Part shown: one piece after another, positions 27,045 to 35,632 of the stretch
How positions within the stretch are numbered: the first letter of the stretch is position 1
Layout of the letters: the number at the start of each line of letters is the position of its first letter
The notes under the pieces: generated by a model
Seen by the model: only the letters and a program-made list of their open reading frames with translations
What the model was told of the DNA's origin: nothing
The model's database searches: none
Origin: CAYZJR01 sp964503045
GTDB lineage: Bacteria > Cyanobacteriota > Vampirovibrionia > Obscuribacterales > Obscuribacteraceae
Reading direction: 5' to 3'
Assembly: GCA_964503045.1 (NCBI GenBank)
Contig: CAZCZI010000006.1
Location: 1-64,000 of the forward strand
DNA: 64,000 bases
Program-made: the position numbers and the translations under genes

Positions 27045-27072
27045 TGGTTTGTACCGATATCGGTACAACCAC
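27045..27072 (+). repeat. Palindromic intergenic element, copy 6
   Basis: Core TACCGATATCGGTA at 27052-27065 with both outer arms (TGGTTTG and CAACCAC). The right flank CTACAACTATTGTAGG forms a second small hairpin (CCTACAA/TTGTAGG). The 17 bp at 27078-27094 are identical to those beside copy 1. It starts 51 bp after the cdaA stop in a 260-bp gap with no other recognisable signal. Confidence 0.92.
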
Positions 27073-27260
27073 CTACAACTATTGTAGGGTTCGACTTTCA
27101 TGATCGTGGCGTCTGATAAAATTCAAAATTCCGGACCAAAAGTTTTAGCATATTGACATGCTGATCAAAGCAAAAAATTGGTTTGCCTACCGGATAATAT
27201 GTGTATGTAGCGGAAGCGCCGACAACCGAACGCGGCGCATAATACTCGACAGGTGAAAAC

Positions 27261-28253
27261 TTGGACGACTCAAAAATTGGCGATCTTCTTACTCGCAGCG
27301 GCTTGCTTTCAAAAGACGGGCTTGACGAAAGCCTTGTTTTGGCAGAGCGCATGAGGATGCCTGTTGGTCGCGTTCTTGTTCTCAATGGCTTTCTTTCGCC
27401 TGACTCGTTGAAGTCGTGCATTGAGATTCAGTCGGCGATACGAGATCACATTCTCGATGAACCAGAGGGCTTGAAGGCAATCAAGCTAGTTGTCACTGAC
27501 AAAATCGATTCGCAATCAGCGATAAATAAAATTCGTCCGAGTGAAAAGGCACCACTTCCGCGCACACATCGACTCGGCGAAATTCTGATTGAAGCAGGTC
27601 TTATCGATCGTTCACAGCTCAAGGGCTTACTTGCTCAAAGTGAAGACACCGGACTACCGCTTGGCCGAGTACTTTTGATTACTGATTCCATTACCGAAGT
27701 ACAACTGTACGCCGCCTTAAACATTCAAAAAGCGGTTCGCCGCGGCGCTACGGACTGGGCTGAAGGAACAGAAGCTCTAAAGAAAGTGCACAAAACCACA
27801 TCCATTTTCTCCATACCCGGATCAATCTTTGGAGACAAGGCCTCTCAGATGCTTGAATTGGGCGAGCTCTTGATGCATGCTGACCTAATCTCCAAAACTG
27901 AACTGATCAATCTCTACGAACAAGAATTGGTACAGGAAAAACCTCTAGACGAGATCATCAAGCAGAAAGAACTGATCTCGCCATTGTGCCTGAAGGCAGC
28001 AAGAGCTCTTGTGATTTTGGTTGAATTTGGTTTGTTGCATCGCAAGCATGCTGTTCCACTTCTCAAATTCGCACATGATGATGAACAACTGGAAGATGTT
28101 CTTGAGGTGTTCGAACGTCTCAAGAATTACGACGTTGATTCGGGCAGACAAGTCTTGCTAGAAGCGCTTGCAACGTTGGGGGTGCTCGATCCTACAGCTC
28201 CTGTTCCGTCCAAAGAAGACTATAAGACATCTCCTTACGATAACTGGCAATAA
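27261..28253 (+). CDS. MshEN-like repeat protein
   Basis: 330 residues starting at TTG. AGGTGA lies 4 nt upstream, and a stop codon sits in frame just before, so no longer start exists. At least three copies of a T2SSE-N/MshEN-like unit are visible: KIGDLLTRSGLLSKDGLDES (start), RLGEILIEAGLIDRSQLKGL (about 103) and ELGELLMHADLISKTELINL (about 200). In the first two, (P)xGRVL follows about 20 residues later. MshEN domains of type II/IV pilus ATPases can bind c-di-GMP; binding here is untested. No ATPase domain is attached, so this may be an adaptor. It converges with mglA, 15 bp apart. Confidence 0.75.
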   Translation: MDDSKIGDLLTRSGLLSKDGLDESLVLAERMRMPVGRVLVLNGFLSPDSLKSCIEIQSAIRDHILDEPEGLKAIKLVVTDKIDSQSAINKIRPSEKAPLPRTHRLGEILIEAGLIDRSQLKGLLAQSEDTGLPLGRVLLITDSITEVQLYAALNIQKAVRRGATDWAEGTEALKKVHKTTSIFSIPGSIFGDKASQMLELGELLMHADLISKTELINLYEQELVQEKPLDEIIKQKELISPLCLKAARALVILVEFGLLHRKHAVPLLKFAHDDEQLEDVLEVFERLKNYDVDSGRQVLLEALATLGVLDPTAPVPSKEDYKTSPYDNWQ

Positions 28254-28268
28254 AGCCTGCAGTTGCTT

Positions 28269-28847
28269 TCAGACTTCCGTCTGGCACACCATACGTGTGA
28301 TCGCTTTCAACGTAGCAAACACTGCACGGCCTTCCAATGCAATCGCCTCGAAACTAGGCACTGCATAGCGATTAAGATCCTTCTCCAGCTGCTGGTACGG
28401 CATGGCGTTAGCAAGATCGCGTTTGTTGTACTGAAGAACCCATGGGATATTTTCCAACTTCATACGGTGTTCGGTGAGGTTGTTTATCATGTTGTCCAAA
28501 GATTCAACGTTGGCATCTCGACGAAGCTGGTTTGAATCGGCCACGAACACAATGCCGTCAGCGCCCTGAAGAATCAACTTTCGGCTACGGTTGTACTCTT
28601 CTTGCCCCGGCACCGTATATAGTGCCACCTTGGTTTTTAGGCCCTTCGTGTTTCCCAGATCTAACGACATGAAGTCGAAATACAAAGTTCTTTCGGTGTC
28701 TGTGGACATGACAATGAGCTCTCCCCGTGTTTCGGGCGCGAGCTGGCTGTGAATATAGCGAAGGTTGGTCGTCTTACCACCAAGACCGGTGCCGTAATAG
28801 ACGATCTTGTAGGTAATCTCTCGCGATGGATAATTGAGTAGCGGCAT
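28269..28847 (-). CDS. mglA: MglA-family small GTPase
   Basis: 192 residues. Ras-like GTPase that sets front-rear polarity in gliding or pilus-driven motility in bacteria that have it. Visible: P-loop YGTGLGGKTTN (about 18-28), switch 1 with STDTERTLYFDF, switch 2 TVPGQEEYNRSRK (PGQ with Gln), VFVADS, and the guanine-specificity motif NKRD. GAGGAG (complement of 28854-28859) precedes the ATG. The partner MglB (Roadblock) is not adjacent. The chemoreceptor gene at 29313 and the MshEN-like gene nearby fit a motility/polarity neighbourhood. Confidence 0.93.
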   Translation of the reverse strand: MPLLNYPSREITYKIVYYGTGLGGKTTNLRYIHSQLAPETRGELIVMSTDTERTLYFDFMSLDLGNTKGLKTKVALYTVPGQEEYNRSRKLILQGADGIVFVADSNQLRRDANVESLDNMINNLTEHRMKLENIPWVLQYNKRDLANAMPYQQLEKDLNRYAVPSFEAIALEGRAVFATLKAITRMVCQTEV

Positions 28848-29072
28848 TCAACTGCTCCTCAACTGAAAGAGGATGTTATCCACAGTCCAATCTAACCGAC
28901 TATGCTCAGTCGGCCTGCATATCTCTTCAATTAGCCAATCTTTGTCCGGCATGCCACCATATTTGATGAACTGAATAGTTGAAAAATCTACGGCAATCGG
29001 CCGCTGGGTGCTTTCTACCAACATGGTTGAAAAGAAGGCTTTTTGCACCAAGACGATCCTAAGCCAACGCAT
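28848..29072 (-). CDS. Possible small protein upstream of mglA
   Basis: About 74 residues from ATG 29072, or 58 from ATG 29024, ending in TGA directly against the mglA ATG (TGAATG). Sequence such as RPIAVDFSTIQFIKYGGMPDKDWLIEEIC is not low complexity. The abutting stop/start suggests coupling, but neither start has a ribosome-binding site and I recognise no family. It could be a chance frame in the mglA leader. Confidence 0.3.
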   Translation of the reverse strand: MRWLRIVLVQKAFFSTMLVESTQRPIAVDFSTIQFIKYGGMPDKDWLIEEICRPTEHSRLDWTVDNILFQLRSS

Positions 29073-29312
29073 TTGCAAATTGCAAGTCTACACGGCTTTT
29101 GCCTCGCAATACGTGGCATTTCAGACCAACGACTTCGGAGTTGCCAATGTGTCGCCGTACCGCCGAGCGCAGGCAGTCCCGACAAGTGACTGGGTGCCGT
29201 TGATGCCTTCGCTCCCGAAAGGGACTCATTCCAAAACCGCCAATACTTGGACAATACAAATTTTATTATGCTAAATTTATGGAACCGCACGAGGTTGTCA
29301 GAGAACGCGTAA

Positions 29313-31061
29313 ATGGCTGATAAAGAGACAGACGAACTCGATGTTGAAATTGCAAAGCGCATCTCTGACGAGAGCGAGAAACTTTACAAGCAAAATGTCG
29401 ATTCGGTTCTCAAAAGTACCGACACACTCTTTGCGATTCTGTTTTTGGTGCAGGGTCCTGCAGTAGCATTGATCCCACTGCTTAGCCTGTACTCCTCGCC
29501 CGAAGCCCCCACCCACACGGTCACGCAGGCGCTGACATTGGGGGCCGCGATTGCCGCGCCTGCCGCTTTAATCGCTTGGGTTTTTAGAGGAAAACTGCTC
29601 ACTCGTTTTCTCGTGGCAATCCTTCAGATGGCTATGTCAGCGCTCCTCATTTACTTGAGCTCGGGACGAATCGAGACACATTTCCACACGTTTGGTTCGC
29701 TTGCCATACTGGCGTTTTATCGTGATTGGCGAGTTTTGTTTACTGCCGGCGTCTTTGCAATTGGCTACCACTTGGTGTGCGGACTTTATGCACCAGAGAC
29801 TATTTACGGCTCTGCAGTCGGTGCTGATTTGAGAACCCTAGAGCACATCACCTGGATTCTGTTTGCATTGTTCTTCCTGGAATTTTTCTGTCATCAGATG
29901 TCGGAAGAGATGCAAGCTACCGCTCAACGGCAAGCCGAACTGCTCGCTGCAAACCGTGTAAGCGCAGACCTCAACCAGGCCATGCTCGACTTGGAAAAGG
30001 ATCTCAGTGAAAGAAATCGCGAGATCATTAAAGCCGTGGAAGAACTTGCATACTCCACCGTAATCATCATGGACGCAGCATCACAGCTATCCGAAAACGC
30101 AACCCAAACAGCGGCCGCCGTAACCGAAACCACAACCATCGCAGCTCAAGTTAGAGAAACGGTCGAGGTTTCGAGTCAAAAGGCGAAGAACGTCTCGGAG
30201 GACGCAAAGAATGTTTTGGAAACATCGCAAACTGGACAAAAAGCAACGGATGACACCGTAAAGGGAATGCAGGTCATTCACGAGCACATGGAGACCATGG
30301 CATCAAGCATGATTCAGCTGAGCAATCAAACTCGGCAAATTGGCGATATCATCAGCACGGTAGACGACCTTGCGCAGCAATCGAATCTGCTTGCAGTCAA
30401 CGCGTCTATCGAAGCTTCTCGCGCCGGCGAGCATGGCAAGGGTTTTTCCGTCGTAGCGCAGGAAGTCAAAAATCTCGCCGCTCAATCCAAACAAGCAACA
30501 AATCGTGTTCGCAGTATCTTGAACGAAATTGTTCAAGCCACTGCCAGCGCCACCATCTCCACAGAGCAGGGATCAAAGGCAGTAGAGGCCGGCGGGCAGT
30601 TGGCGCAGGAAGCGGGCGAAGCAATGGTGAAACTCTCAGACAGCATCAGGCGTTCTGCACAGGCTGCTGTTCAAATTGAAGCATCCAGCCAACAACAATT
30701 GCACGGTGTCGGTCAGGTGTTGACCGCAATGAAAAGCGTCGAGTCTGCCAGTGAAGAGAACCTGAACAGCGCTCGCGAACTAGAACAAGCCGTGAGTAAA
30801 CTCAACGACCTTGGTCAACGATTGAGGCAGTTGTTAAAGAGCTATCAAGACTACAAAGAAAGCTTCGCTCCAGGTCTGGATTTGCTCGATACTCGCTCGT
30901 TTAAGGACCTTTTGGAACAGTTGGAAGAAGGGCAATCCCAAAACCTGCAAGCAGGTGAAAAAGGTCAGAAGGACCAGAAGGATAAAGATTCGAAAGGCAA
31001 AGAATCAAAAGATCACGCAGGAAGCCAAAAAGAGACCAAAGAAAACGTGGCTTCGACCTAG
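29313..31061 (+). CDS. Methyl-accepting chemotaxis-like protein with polytopic N-terminus
   Basis: 582 residues. The N-terminus has about five to six hydrophobic helices (about 35-200) with only short loops, so no large periplasmic sensor. A coiled-coil signalling domain (about 230-510) follows, with the receptor hairpin tip DDLAQQSNLLAVNASIEASRAGEHGKGFSVVAQEV split over about 352-388. The C-terminus is a long Lys/Asp/Glu/Gln-rich tail (EKGQKDQKDKDSKGKESKD). No HAMP domain is obvious. It may sense membrane state or a small membrane-permeable cue (inference). It is divergent from mglA and may feed a Che/Frz-like pathway encoded elsewhere. Confidence 0.88.
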   Translation: MADKETDELDVEIAKRISDESEKLYKQNVDSVLKSTDTLFAILFLVQGPAVALIPLLSLYSSPEAPTHTVTQALTLGAAIAAPAALIAWVFRGKLLTRFLVAILQMAMSALLIYLSSGRIETHFHTFGSLAILAFYRDWRVLFTAGVFAIGYHLVCGLYAPETIYGSAVGADLRTLEHITWILFALFFLEFFCHQMSEEMQATAQRQAELLAANRVSADLNQAMLDLEKDLSERNREIIKAVEELAYSTVIIMDAASQLSENATQTAAAVTETTTIAAQVRETVEVSSQKAKNVSEDAKNVLETSQTGQKATDDTVKGMQVIHEHMETMASSMIQLSNQTRQIGDIISTVDDLAQQSNLLAVNASIEASRAGEHGKGFSVVAQEVKNLAAQSKQATNRVRSILNEIVQATASATISTEQGSKAVEAGGQLAQEAGEAMVKLSDSIRRSAQAAVQIEASSQQQLHGVGQVLTAMKSVESASEENLNSARELEQAVSKLNDLGQRLRQLLKSYQDYKESFAPGLDLLDTRSFKDLLEQLEEGQSQNLQAGEKGQKDQKDKDSKGKESKDHAGSQKETKENVAST

Positions 31062-31105
31062 TTCACCGTAAATTCCGAACTTACAATCGGCCACCGGTTG
31101 CGACT

Positions 31106-31729
31106 TCAGATATACCGATTCTTCCGAAGCTCCTGGTCATGAGCCATTGCAGCTTCGATAGTGGCGAAATTTGGTTCTTGTCCTAATACAATTTGACAGT
31201 ACGCCTCATACATTTGGAACGCAGCTACGGCCGGCGGGCAGGCACCAGAGCCGGTGCCCATACCGACCATTGCAATAGATTCGATCGTCATTTCGCCTTT
31301 GTCTTCTCGTTCCTTTCGCATAAACGCCGCTACACATCGGAGTGCAGCACGCGTGGCAAGATAGGTGTTCACGTTTGCAGACGTCGAACGAGCTGGAACC
31401 CGTAACGTCGGCGCTACCACAACATATCGCGGTGAATCGATTCCAGAAGTCAGAACTTCTGCTAATCCAACAGGAAGCTCTCCGGCGTGTTTGTCTACGA
31501 TCAGCTTGCGAACTCGTGACTCGAAGGCTCCGTCAGTAGCCTTATTGATTCCTTGCGCCAGTCCGGTGTCCATGATTCCAAAACTGTTTAGCGGAGAGAC
31601 AATTGCCGAGACAGGCAATTCAAGTACATTGCCCTCGTCTATATCGACCTTCGCACCGCGTCCAAAAAACGCCTTCCATGCTTTTACAACTTCGGGATTC
31701 CGATCGCGAAGGTGCACTTTTAGCGGCAC
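31106..31729 (-). CDS. Macro-domain protein
   Basis: 207 residues. GNVLELPVSAIVSPLNSFGIMDTGLAQGI corresponds to the beta-strand and ligand loop of macro domains (GDI...DAIVN.AN..), with a second glycine loop AMVGMGTGSGACPP near the C-terminus. Macro domains bind ADP-ribose or its derivatives and some remove ADP-ribose from targets. A GTG start with GGGAGG 6 nt upstream is convincing. It is the last of three minus-strand genes after the small TM protein and the tubulin-like protein (80-bp gap), so a functional link is possible. Confidence 0.82.
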   Translation of the reverse strand: MPLKVHLRDRNPEVVKAWKAFFGRGAKVDIDEGNVLELPVSAIVSPLNSFGIMDTGLAQGINKATDGAFESRVRKLIVDKHAGELPVGLAEVLTSGIDSPRYVVVAPTLRVPARSTSANVNTYLATRAALRCVAAFMRKEREDKGEMTIESIAMVGMGTGSGACPPAVAAFQMYEAYCQIVLGQEPNFATIEAAMAHDQELRKNRYI

Positions 31730-31809
31730 AACTAACCTCCCATTCCCGCACTCAACACTGAGTTTTACTTACATTCCTATTTCTTGATTAGCACCAGCGC
31801 GAATCTCCG

Positions 31810-34800
31810 TTACTGGGCACTCACCGCAACAGGCTCGGCGTGTTGACCGGAGCACTTTTCGTGTCCCTTCGGATTCATTCTTCGCGGTTTACCGAGCTTG
31901 CGACATTTGTCGCATTCGACCAGTTCTTGGAAGCACCTGGGACATTTGCTGGTGTCGGGTGTCACAGGACACTCGCACCCCAAGCAAATCACAATCGGCG
32001 GGCTTTCGAAGATGCAGCGATCGCTTCCCTTGGTGCAGATTGTTGGTTTTTCAAGCATGGTTCCACAATATGGACAGAGATTTGCCCAAGCTGAACCACA
32101 GGTCGGACAGTAGCTGCGTCCCGATCCATCTTTGCCTCGCTTCACCACCATTGTCTCGGGTTCTTCCTTGCCAAGAGTGATACAACCAGGACATTGAAGT
32201 GATTTCGTCGCTCCGGTGACTGACTGAGCCGCGCGCTCCGGAGCGCGTTCGTCTTTGCCATCGATAATGCCACTACATTCGGGGCACTTGCGACTGCCTT
32301 GATCGATGATCTCCTGACACAAAGGACAAAGCATTTTACCTGCAACGATGAGCGTCTTGACACCGACATCAGAGCATGCCGGACAGAACTGACTGTTTTC
32401 CCTCAGCGCCTCGGAAATGTCGTGCCCCTTCGGACAAGTCTTCACTTGTAGTCGTTCTGGAACTCGATACGTCAGCCACTGCAGGTAGGGATTGGGTTCT
32501 GCCATGAACTTCACATCCGTGTGCAGCGGGTTCTGTTTGCGATCTGTGTTTCTGTAATAATTTTCGTAATCGATCATGCAGGTCAGCGATGCAAGCGAAT
32601 ACAAAGGATCGTATTGCTTCACCAATACGCGCGGTTCAGTATCGGACAAAACAACATCCGTTGGTCTGAAGGTTGGGAGCTGGCGCTTGAGTTCATCCAT
32701 TACCTCTTCTGGAATCTTGATTCCATTGAGTCCGACAAAGGTAATCGGTTGACTGGCAGAACCAATCTGGTGGGTCTGAACATGCCACATCGGTGTGCTG
32801 TGCGAAATCATCAAACTCAAAAGATTGTCTTTGGAGAAGTCCAACAAAAGACTCTTGCCGTCCTCTGATGTGTACGATGGTTCCTTCGGCCTGCCAGTTT
32901 GAGGATCGATAGCGATCACTTTCGAAAGAAGCTTGTCTTTCACATAAGTGCGAATCGTTTTCTCGAGTTTCTCGAGACGAGCCTCTTGAGAGAGAGTTGC
33001 ATCGAAAGTTATCTCGACAAGCTTGGGCGAAAGGTCAGCTTCAATCTGTGTCTTGATCTCATAAGCGAGCTCAGGAACCACAGCCTTCCAATTTCCATCT
33101 TGCCAAAGCGGCGCCAATAGACTGTTGAGGAACGATTCAATCTCCTTTCTTCCAATCAGAGATTTATCAATCAGAATTCGCTCTTGCGAAGTGTCGCTCA
33201 TAGAAGCGACTTTACCGCAGTACTCCTGATCGACTTGCCGATCGAGTTTGGCAATTCCATCTCTCATAGCTCGCAATTTGACATGCTGCACATCGATTAC
33301 TTTCTTGATTTGATTGAACAAACCGAGAATCAAATTCTGTGTTCGCTCGTCTCTGCCTCTGCCGTCGTAGAACTCTGCCAGTCGTTCCAACATAACTTCT
33401 ATCGTGTCGCGCAACACAGGCAGTTGCACGTCGTTAGAGACGCGTTGCAGAGACTCGAGCGCCTCTTTCACGTTGCGCCTGGGGTCGCCTTCGACCGTGG
33501 GAATCGTAGGCAATTGCGACACTTCCCTGTCGACAAGAACAATCAGTTCCTCCAACCATTCGCACAAGAATGCATAGCCCTTTTCGGGATCTTTGGTGTA
33601 AACCTTGAGTTTTGCATCAAGCGCCTTGCTCAGTTTGTCGACCACTTCTTTGCTGGCGGCCACCGCCTGGCGCTCGACATCGAGATGATGATCGAAGTCG
33701 ATCTTCGCACCCATTGCAGACTCAGCCCACTGTTTCAGACGATCGATACATGCCGGCCGATTGAGGCGAAACTCTTCCAAAAATGGCTTGGACATGAATC
33801 GCCCGTAAGAAGAGTCCGTGCTCAGGCTGGCTTTGAGGGTGAGATGCTCTTCTGCCAGTTGCATGTTCTCAACCCAAAACTCCTTCGCCAGTGTCTTTTC
33901 AGTAACATCCGGGTCTGGTCTCAGCAGGAAATCGACGACCGAATCGGTGATTCGCATCTCGAGCATGTCTTGGTAATAACTGACGGATGGAACTTTTACA
34001 GATGAAACTCCGACTGCAGAATAGACTTTGTGGAAGACACGATCTTCAACCTGTTCGGGTTCACCAACCGAAGTGAATATGTTGCTCAATATCGATTCAC
34101 TGCGTTCAGTCACCGGCGATAGAACGTCGGTCATGATTGTCTCGGACATGAACTGGCTGACGCGATCATCAGTGGCTACCGGCTTGTCACCGGAGACTTG
34201 TCTTTGGGAAATGACAGCACCCTTTTTGTTCTTATTGCTGAACATAAATGTAAAATCAAAGGGTGGAACATCATTTTTAAAATCAGCGAAAGTGTGATCT
34301 TTTCCGCGAATTATATATGAACGTTTGGGGCTGTTGAGCAAGTAGTCGAGTTCGCGCAGAGCACCATAAGCGTTAGCATAAATTCGCTTTATGTGCTGGT
34401 TTTCGACAACCGGCTCATAGACTTCGGGCATGACGAACATACCGATGAAACGACGCGTCGATGGATCTACTCCGACAATCTTGCGAAGCATGTAGGCGAC
34501 ATCGAGGAACATGCCACTGCCTGTACCACCACACAAAGAACAAATGACGTAAACGAACTGCAGAGTCTGATCGACTTCGAAGCCAGGGAAGTCTTCCCAT
34601 GCTGCGGGATCGGAGACATCATGGGCTGCTTGCTGCAACCAACGGTAAGTGGTGTGCAAGTTGTCGCCTTTGTACAACCCGATGCGACCGAACATTCGAA
34701 CTTGTCCAGAACCACGCGCTGCTTTCGGAAAATCCACTCTCATTTCCGGGTCGGGATACCAGTCCTTGATGTGGCGGTTTTCCGGAGCATCGAGGTTGCT

Positions 34801-35055
34801 TATCACTTGAGGTGTATCACTCTGGTCAATCACTCGCAGTTCCTCACTGCCGAGGTTGATGTACTCCCCTGTTCGCTGGGAGATGACTGGTGGATTGTTG
34901 ACCCCGGCGCTGTCGGTATCGATGGACAAAAGCCGAATCCAAGGCAATTCATCACGACCGTACGTGTCAAAAATTCTCCGCTTTAGGTGGGTCAGCGCAC
35001 GTTTGCCCGTTCCACCCAATCCAATGACCAGCGAAGGAATTGTCTTAATTGCCAT
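31810..35055 (-). CDS. Tubulin-like GTPase (Tubulin_2 type) with multi-zinc-ribbon tail
   Basis: 1081 residues. The N-terminus has VIGLGGTGKRAL (about 10-20), a strand ending SIDTD (about 44-48) and the tubulin/FtsZ signature CGGTGSGMFLD at about 175-185, placing it in the FtsZ/tubulin superfamily, most like the large Tubulin_2 group. The middle 600 residues are helical. From about residue 895 there are nine CxxC pairs (CPAC, CPLC, CPEC, CPGC, CPTC, CPYC, CLGC, CPRC, CDKC), implying four or more zinc ribbons. AGGAG lies 9 nt before the ATG. Neighbours are a 68-residue two-TM protein upstream and a macro-domain protein downstream. A cytoskeletal or membrane-remodelling role is inferred from the superfamily. 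Confidence 0.88.
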   Translation of the reverse strand: MAIKTIPSLVIGLGGTGKRALTHLKRRIFDTYGRDELPWIRLLSIDTDSAGVNNPPVISQRTGEYINLGSEELRVIDQSDTPQVISNLDAPENRHIKDWYPDPEMRVDFPKAARGSGQVRMFGRIGLYKGDNLHTTYRWLQQAAHDVSDPAAWEDFPGFEVDQTLQFVYVICSLCGGTGSGMFLDVAYMLRKIVGVDPSTRRFIGMFVMPEVYEPVVENQHIKRIYANAYGALRELDYLLNSPKRSYIIRGKDHTFADFKNDVPPFDFTFMFSNKNKKGAVISQRQVSGDKPVATDDRVSQFMSETIMTDVLSPVTERSESILSNIFTSVGEPEQVEDRVFHKVYSAVGVSSVKVPSVSYYQDMLEMRITDSVVDFLLRPDPDVTEKTLAKEFWVENMQLAEEHLTLKASLSTDSSYGRFMSKPFLEEFRLNRPACIDRLKQWAESAMGAKIDFDHHLDVERQAVAASKEVVDKLSKALDAKLKVYTKDPEKGYAFLCEWLEELIVLVDREVSQLPTIPTVEGDPRRNVKEALESLQRVSNDVQLPVLRDTIEVMLERLAEFYDGRGRDERTQNLILGLFNQIKKVIDVQHVKLRAMRDGIAKLDRQVDQEYCGKVASMSDTSQERILIDKSLIGRKEIESFLNSLLAPLWQDGNWKAVVPELAYEIKTQIEADLSPKLVEITFDATLSQEARLEKLEKTIRTYVKDKLLSKVIAIDPQTGRPKEPSYTSEDGKSLLLDFSKDNLLSLMISHSTPMWHVQTHQIGSASQPITFVGLNGIKIPEEVMDELKRQLPTFRPTDVVLSDTEPRVLVKQYDPLYSLASLTCMIDYENYYRNTDRKQNPLHTDVKFMAEPNPYLQWLTYRVPERLQVKTCPKGHDISEALRENSQFCPACSDVGVKTLIVAGKMLCPLCQEIIDQGSRKCPECSGIIDGKDERAPERAAQSVTGATKSLQCPGCITLGKEEPETMVVKRGKDGSGRSYCPTCGSAWANLCPYCGTMLEKPTICTKGSDRCIFESPPIVICLGCECPVTPDTSKCPRCFQELVECDKCRKLGKPRRMNPKGHEKCSGQHAEPVAVSAQ

Positions 35056-35130
35056 GATTATCTGCTCCTACCATCTTGTAGACAGCTTCCGACAACGGCC
35101 GGCAGCTGCGTCTTCGCACAAAGCCTCGAC

Positions 35131-35337
35131 TCAATGTCCGGTGATTACCGCTTTTCCAATTACAACGCCGAGACCAATCACGGCTGCAAGAACGCTGGCT
35201 ATATTGGCAACCTTGGTGGCTTTCTCAGGCAACCAACGCCCAAACTTCACAAGCATCGTATATATGCCGAATCGCAGCACGACAGCGATGACTACGGCAC
35301 TCACACTGAGAATCGCGTACCAAACCGTGGTATCCAT
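35131..35337 (-). CDS. Small two-TM membrane protein
   Basis: 68 residues with two hydrophobic helices: VWYAILSVSAVVIAVVLRFG and ANIASVLAAVIGLGVVIGKAV, separated by a basic amphipathic loop. The stop is 75 bp before the tubulin-like gene on the same strand, so the two are likely co-transcribed. It could anchor the tubulin-like protein to the membrane (inference). A G-rich leader containing GGGAGAGG precedes the ATG. Confidence 0.65.
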   Translation of the reverse strand: MDTTVWYAILSVSAVVIAVVLRFGIYTMLVKFGRWLPEKATKVANIASVLAAVIGLGVVIGKAVITGH

Positions 35338-35380
35338 GCGACCTACGTCCTCTCCCTGACAGCCAGGAAATATCTCCTAT

Positions 35381-35394
35381 TGGGCTTTAGCCCA
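35381..35394. promoter_or_regulatory. Palindrome TGGGCTTTAGCCCA upstream of the small membrane protein gene
   Basis: A perfect 6-bp inverted repeat with a 2-nt centre, 44-57 bp upstream of the start at 35337. The sequence around it (CTCCTATTGGGCT..A..CCCA) recurs at 45860-45881 upstream of the repeat-protein gene. Possible operator. Confidence 0.4.
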
Positions 35395-35632
35395 TAGCTA
35401 ATATGCTTTAAACAACACGAAGCAACAAACGTTAGATTTTTGGCCAAAGTATATCAACTTTATCAACTTTATCTAAATCTAACTGAGGTTCATAACTGCC
35501 GACGGCAGCCAAGCTGCCACAATCACCGATGTCAAGTTTCACATATCACTATTTAAATGCAGAGGCGCCAAAACGAACTAAATGAACCGACTTTTTATAA
35601 GATTGTGAGGTCTCGGCCCGGTTCGGTGTCCC

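Noticed and set aside
26833..27072. Minus-strand frame starting in palindromic repeat copy 6
   Set aside because: Starts with the same VVPIS peptide from the repeat and is antisense to the cdaA tail.
33184..34005. 273-codon plus-strand frame inside the tubulin-like gene
   Set aside because: Antisense shadow of a well-supported coding region with no family features.
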